64,000 bases of DNA from an uncultured bacterium (GTDB taxonomy: Bacteria > Fidelibacterota > Marinisomatia > Marinisomatales > Marinisomataceae), in NCBI GenBank assembly GCA_943788675.1, contig CALSRE010000001.1, positions 531,573 to 595,572 of the forward strand, given 5' to 3'. How positions within the stretch are numbered: the stretch's first letter is position 1; each line of letters starts with the position of its first letter. The position numbers and the translations under genes were made by a program. Shown piece by piece: positions 61,914-64,000 of the stretch. The notes under the pieces were generated by a model. That model saw only the letters and a program-made list of their open reading frames with translations. It did no database searches and was not told the DNA's origin.

Positions 61914-63339
61914 AGTTTTAAAAGGTGTATCGTCAATTGATGCTTCTGTAAGCAGTAAGGTCGTTAAAGGTTTGACTAATAATTCTTCTGAGGTAAAAGA
62001 GGGCTTTATTTTTTTTGCGTTTAAAGGTGAATCGTTTGATGGAAATAATTTTATCGAAGAAGCTTTTCAAAAAGGGGCAATATTAATAATTACTGACTCT
62101 ATAATTATAAATCAGAATCAAAATATTATTAAAGTTGATGATATAAATGACGCTGCTTCAAAAGCATGTTCAAATTTTTATAATTTTCCTCAAGAAAAAA
62201 TAAAGTTAATAGGAGTTACAGGTACTAACGGAAAAACATCAACCACTCTTATATTAAAAAGCATTTTAGAGGCAGCTAATAAAAAAGTAATTCAAATTGG
62301 TACACTTGGCTTGAATCCGAAAATAAAGGAATTAAATACAAACTTGACAACTCCAAACATTTTTGAATTATTCAAAATATTAGATTATGCGACTATGAAT
62401 CAATTTGACTATGCAATTTTAGAAGTTTCTTCTCACGCATTAGCACAAAACAGAATTAAAGGATTAAAGTTTGATGTTACAGCATTTACTAATCTAAGTT
62501 TGGATCATTTAGATTATCATCAAACAATTGAGCAATATTTTAAAGAAAAGCTAAAGCTCTTTAATTTGAATAAAGAAAATGGATCTTCTGTTGTTATTGT
62601 AGACAATGAATACGGAAAAAAAATCTCTTACCTTAAGCCTTTTGTTAATCAAGTTTCACGAGAAAGTCAGAATGCTAAATACTTTTGTAGAAATGTTGTG
62701 TTAGATTGCGATGGTATCAAAGCGTCTATGATTTATGAAAATAAAAAAATTGATATCAAATCAATGTTAATTGGCAGTTTTAATTTAGAAAATATTATTC
62801 TTGCTGCTGCAATTTCCAATGAATTAAATATTTCGGAAAATTTTATTGAAAAAGGTGTTAATAATTGCTCAACAATTGACGGAAGAATGCAGTTAGTAAA
62901 AAATTCACAAGATAAAAAAATTATATTAGATTACGGACATACTCCTGATGCATATCTGCAGGTATTAGAAACAGTAAAAGAAAATTACAAACTCTCAATC
63001 AAAGTATTATTTGGCGCAGGAGGAGGTAGAGATCATTCAAAAAGACCAAAAATGGCAGAGGTTGTAGAGAAATATTCTTCAGAATGTTATCTAGCACCAG
63101 ATAATCCTAGATTTGAAAATATTAATACAATTAATGAAGATATAATAAAAGGTTTTTCAAATAATAATTATCATAGCTTTGATGATAGAGAGAAGGCACT
63201 TATGTTTGCTTTATCACATTTAAAATCTGATGAAATATTGATTATTTTTGGAAAAGGAAATGAGGAATATCAAGAGATTGAAGGCGTTAAACATTTTTAC
63301 TCCGACAGAAATATTATAAAAAAATTCTATGCGAATTAA
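61897..63339 (+). CDS. murE: UDP-MurNAc-tripeptide synthetase (meso-diaminopimelate type)
   Basis: MurE adds the third stem residue to UDP-MurNAc-L-Ala-D-Glu. The 480-residue ligase has the N-terminal uridine-binding domain (LTNNSSEVKEGFIFFAFKG), the ATP loop GVTGTNGKTSTTLI near residue 108, EVSSHALAQNRI and DHLDYHQ. The DNPR motif at residues 402-405 specifies meso-diaminopimelate rather than lysine. It overlaps the preceding gene by 17 bp and murF by 11 bp. Its place here, far from the main division cluster, is unusual. Confidence 0.96.
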   Translation: MIEIGKVLKGVSSIDASVSSKVVKGLTNNSSEVKEGFIFFAFKGESFDGNNFIEEAFQKGAILIITDSIIINQNQNIIKVDDINDAASKACSNFYNFPQEKIKLIGVTGTNGKTSTTLILKSILEAANKKVIQIGTLGLNPKIKELNTNLTTPNIFELFKILDYATMNQFDYAILEVSSHALAQNRIKGLKFDVTAFTNLSLDHLDYHQTIEQYFKEKLKLFNLNKENGSSVVIVDNEYGKKISYLKPFVNQVSRESQNAKYFCRNVVLDCDGIKASMIYENKKIDIKSMLIGSFNLENIILAAAISNELNISENFIEKGVNNCSTIDGRMQLVKNSQDKKIILDYGHTPDAYLQVLETVKENYKLSIKVLFGAGGGRDHSKRPKMAEVVEKYSSECYLAPDNPRFENINTINEDIIKGFSNNNYHSFDDREKALMFALSHLKSDEILIIFGKGNEEYQEIEGVKHFYSDRNIIKKFYAN

Positions 63340-64000
63340 TATTAAAGAAAAAGAATACTTTTTAGAGGTTTTTAAAGATTATTTTAATCAATCCTTTGAT
63401 TTTCCTATTAATGGAATTTCTATTGATAGTAGAAATATTAAAAAGAATGATATATTTATTGCTTTATGTGGTGAAAATGTTGATGGAAATGATTTTATTG
63501 AAGATGCATTTAATAATGGTGCAAGCTATGCATTAACATCTATTCCAAGCAGTGAGCCAAATCATATCCTAATTAATGATATATCCTTATTTATGAAAGA
63601 TTTATGTACTAAATGGCTTAAAAGATTTAATGGTAAAATTGTTGGAATAACAGGTTCTAATGGAAAGACTACAACCAAAGATTTAGTTAGTCATATACTA
63701 CAATCTAAATTTAAAGTTGAAAAGACGTTTGGTAATTATAACACATCTATTAGTGTGCCACTTTCAATTTTGTCTTTTTCTTTAGATTCAGATATCTATG
63801 TACTTGAACTAGGTGCTAATAAAGTAGGAGATATTGAATACTTATCTTCAATTGTAAAGCCTGACTATGGGATTGTAACCAATATTTCCGAAGCTCACCT
63901 TGATGGGTTTGGTTCATATGAGAATATTGAAAATGAAAAAAAATCTATTTTTTTGCATTCAACTAAGAAATACAACTTTAATGAAAATAACCCTGACCAT
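63329..64000 (+). CDS. murF: UDP-MurNAc-tripeptide--D-alanyl-D-alanine ligase, 5' part
   Basis: The first 224 codons of murF, cut by the window edge. The protein begins MRINIKEKEYFLEVF and has the N-terminal substrate domain (ISIDSRNIKKNDIFIALCGENVDG, about residues 31-54), the ATP loop GITGSNGKTTTKDL near residue 115, GNYNTSISVPLSIL and ELGANKVGDIEYLS near 170, and NISEAHLDGFGS. These are MurF phrases. The start overlaps murE by 11 bp. mraY would be expected next, beyond the window. Confidence 0.93.
   Translation, partial: MRINIKEKEYFLEVFKDYFNQSFDFPINGISIDSRNIKKNDIFIALCGENVDGNDFIEDAFNNGASYALTSIPSSEPNHILINDISLFMKDLCTKWLKRFNGKIVGITGSNGKTTTKDLVSHILQSKFKVEKTFGNYNTSISVPLSILSFSLDSDIYVLELGANKVGDIEYLSSIVKPDYGIVTNISEAHLDGFGSYENIENEKKSIFLHSTKKYNFNENNPDH

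Overview
The window is 64 kb of gap-poor, strongly AT-rich chromosome carrying about sixty genes, nearly all housekeeping. No IS element, prophage, CRISPR array or rRNA is visible. An outer membrane is implied by an LptF/G permease, a TonB-dependent receptor and LapA/LapB-like proteins, and MurE carries the DNPR motif of meso-diaminopimelate peptidoglycan. The organism is therefore a Gram-negative bacterium. Start and stop codons overlap by 1-20 bp at many junctions, even between convergent genes, and spacers are mostly under 100 bp, as in a streamlined free-living (probably marine) genome. A mitochondrial-type aconitase, an ATP-type PEP carboxykinase, paired SPOR proteins and many signal peptides ending in AQ or SQ fit the Fibrobacterota-Chlorobi-Bacteroidota side of the tree. 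Marinimicrobia (SAR406) is my best guess, but this is inference and no rRNA is present to test it.

Layout. 1-13 kb (+): pyrE, a patatin-like esterase, dsbD, an htrA-family protease, ileS, a DksA/TraR-like zinc-finger protein, lspA, rluD, a Xer recombinase, pckA and greA. 13-15 kb (-): a protein of the 5-hydroxymethyldeoxyuridine (5-hmdU) DNA kinase helical-domain family, and an LptF/G permease. 15-19 kb (+): a sodium/alanine symporter, then a eukaryotic-type phosphomannomutase, a polyprenyl synthase and a bifunctional phosphoglucose/phosphomannose isomerase. 19-27.8 kb (-): dusB, delta-1-pyrroline-5-carboxylate dehydrogenase, sucC, sucD, ndk, a SPOR protein, rpmF, fabD, fabG, acpP and fabF. 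Then rpmB (+), and gatB and aconitase (-).

31.8-45.9 kb (+): maf, a RodZ-like gene, and a division and cell-wall cluster in the order mraZ-rsmH-ftsL-ftsI-ftsZ-murD-ftsW-murG-murC-murB-ftsQ-ftsA. It has a candidate MraZ operator in front and a strong terminator behind. ftsZ sits where murE-murF-mraY normally lie, and murE-murF appear instead at the right end of the window (61.9-64 kb). 46-50.5 kb (+): a small helical protein, an M23 peptidase, miaB, a lapA/lapB-like pair and a SPOR protein. 50.5-52.4 kb (-): an OPT transporter. 52.4-54.9 kb (+): a small secreted Cys/His protein and a His-rich TonB-dependent receptor that look like a metal-uptake module. 55-61.9 kb: polA, alr, initiator tRNA-Met, a membrane dipeptidase, rlmB (-), arfB and an unknown secreted protein.

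The observations most worth a second look are: the hmdU-kinase-family gene, whose arginine codon use differs from its neighbours; the metal-receptor module with paired palindromes in front; two hairpins that enclose translation start signals (polA and lapB); the rearranged division cluster; and unusual signature motifs in IleRS and the DksA-like protein. I saw no clearly new multi-gene system.
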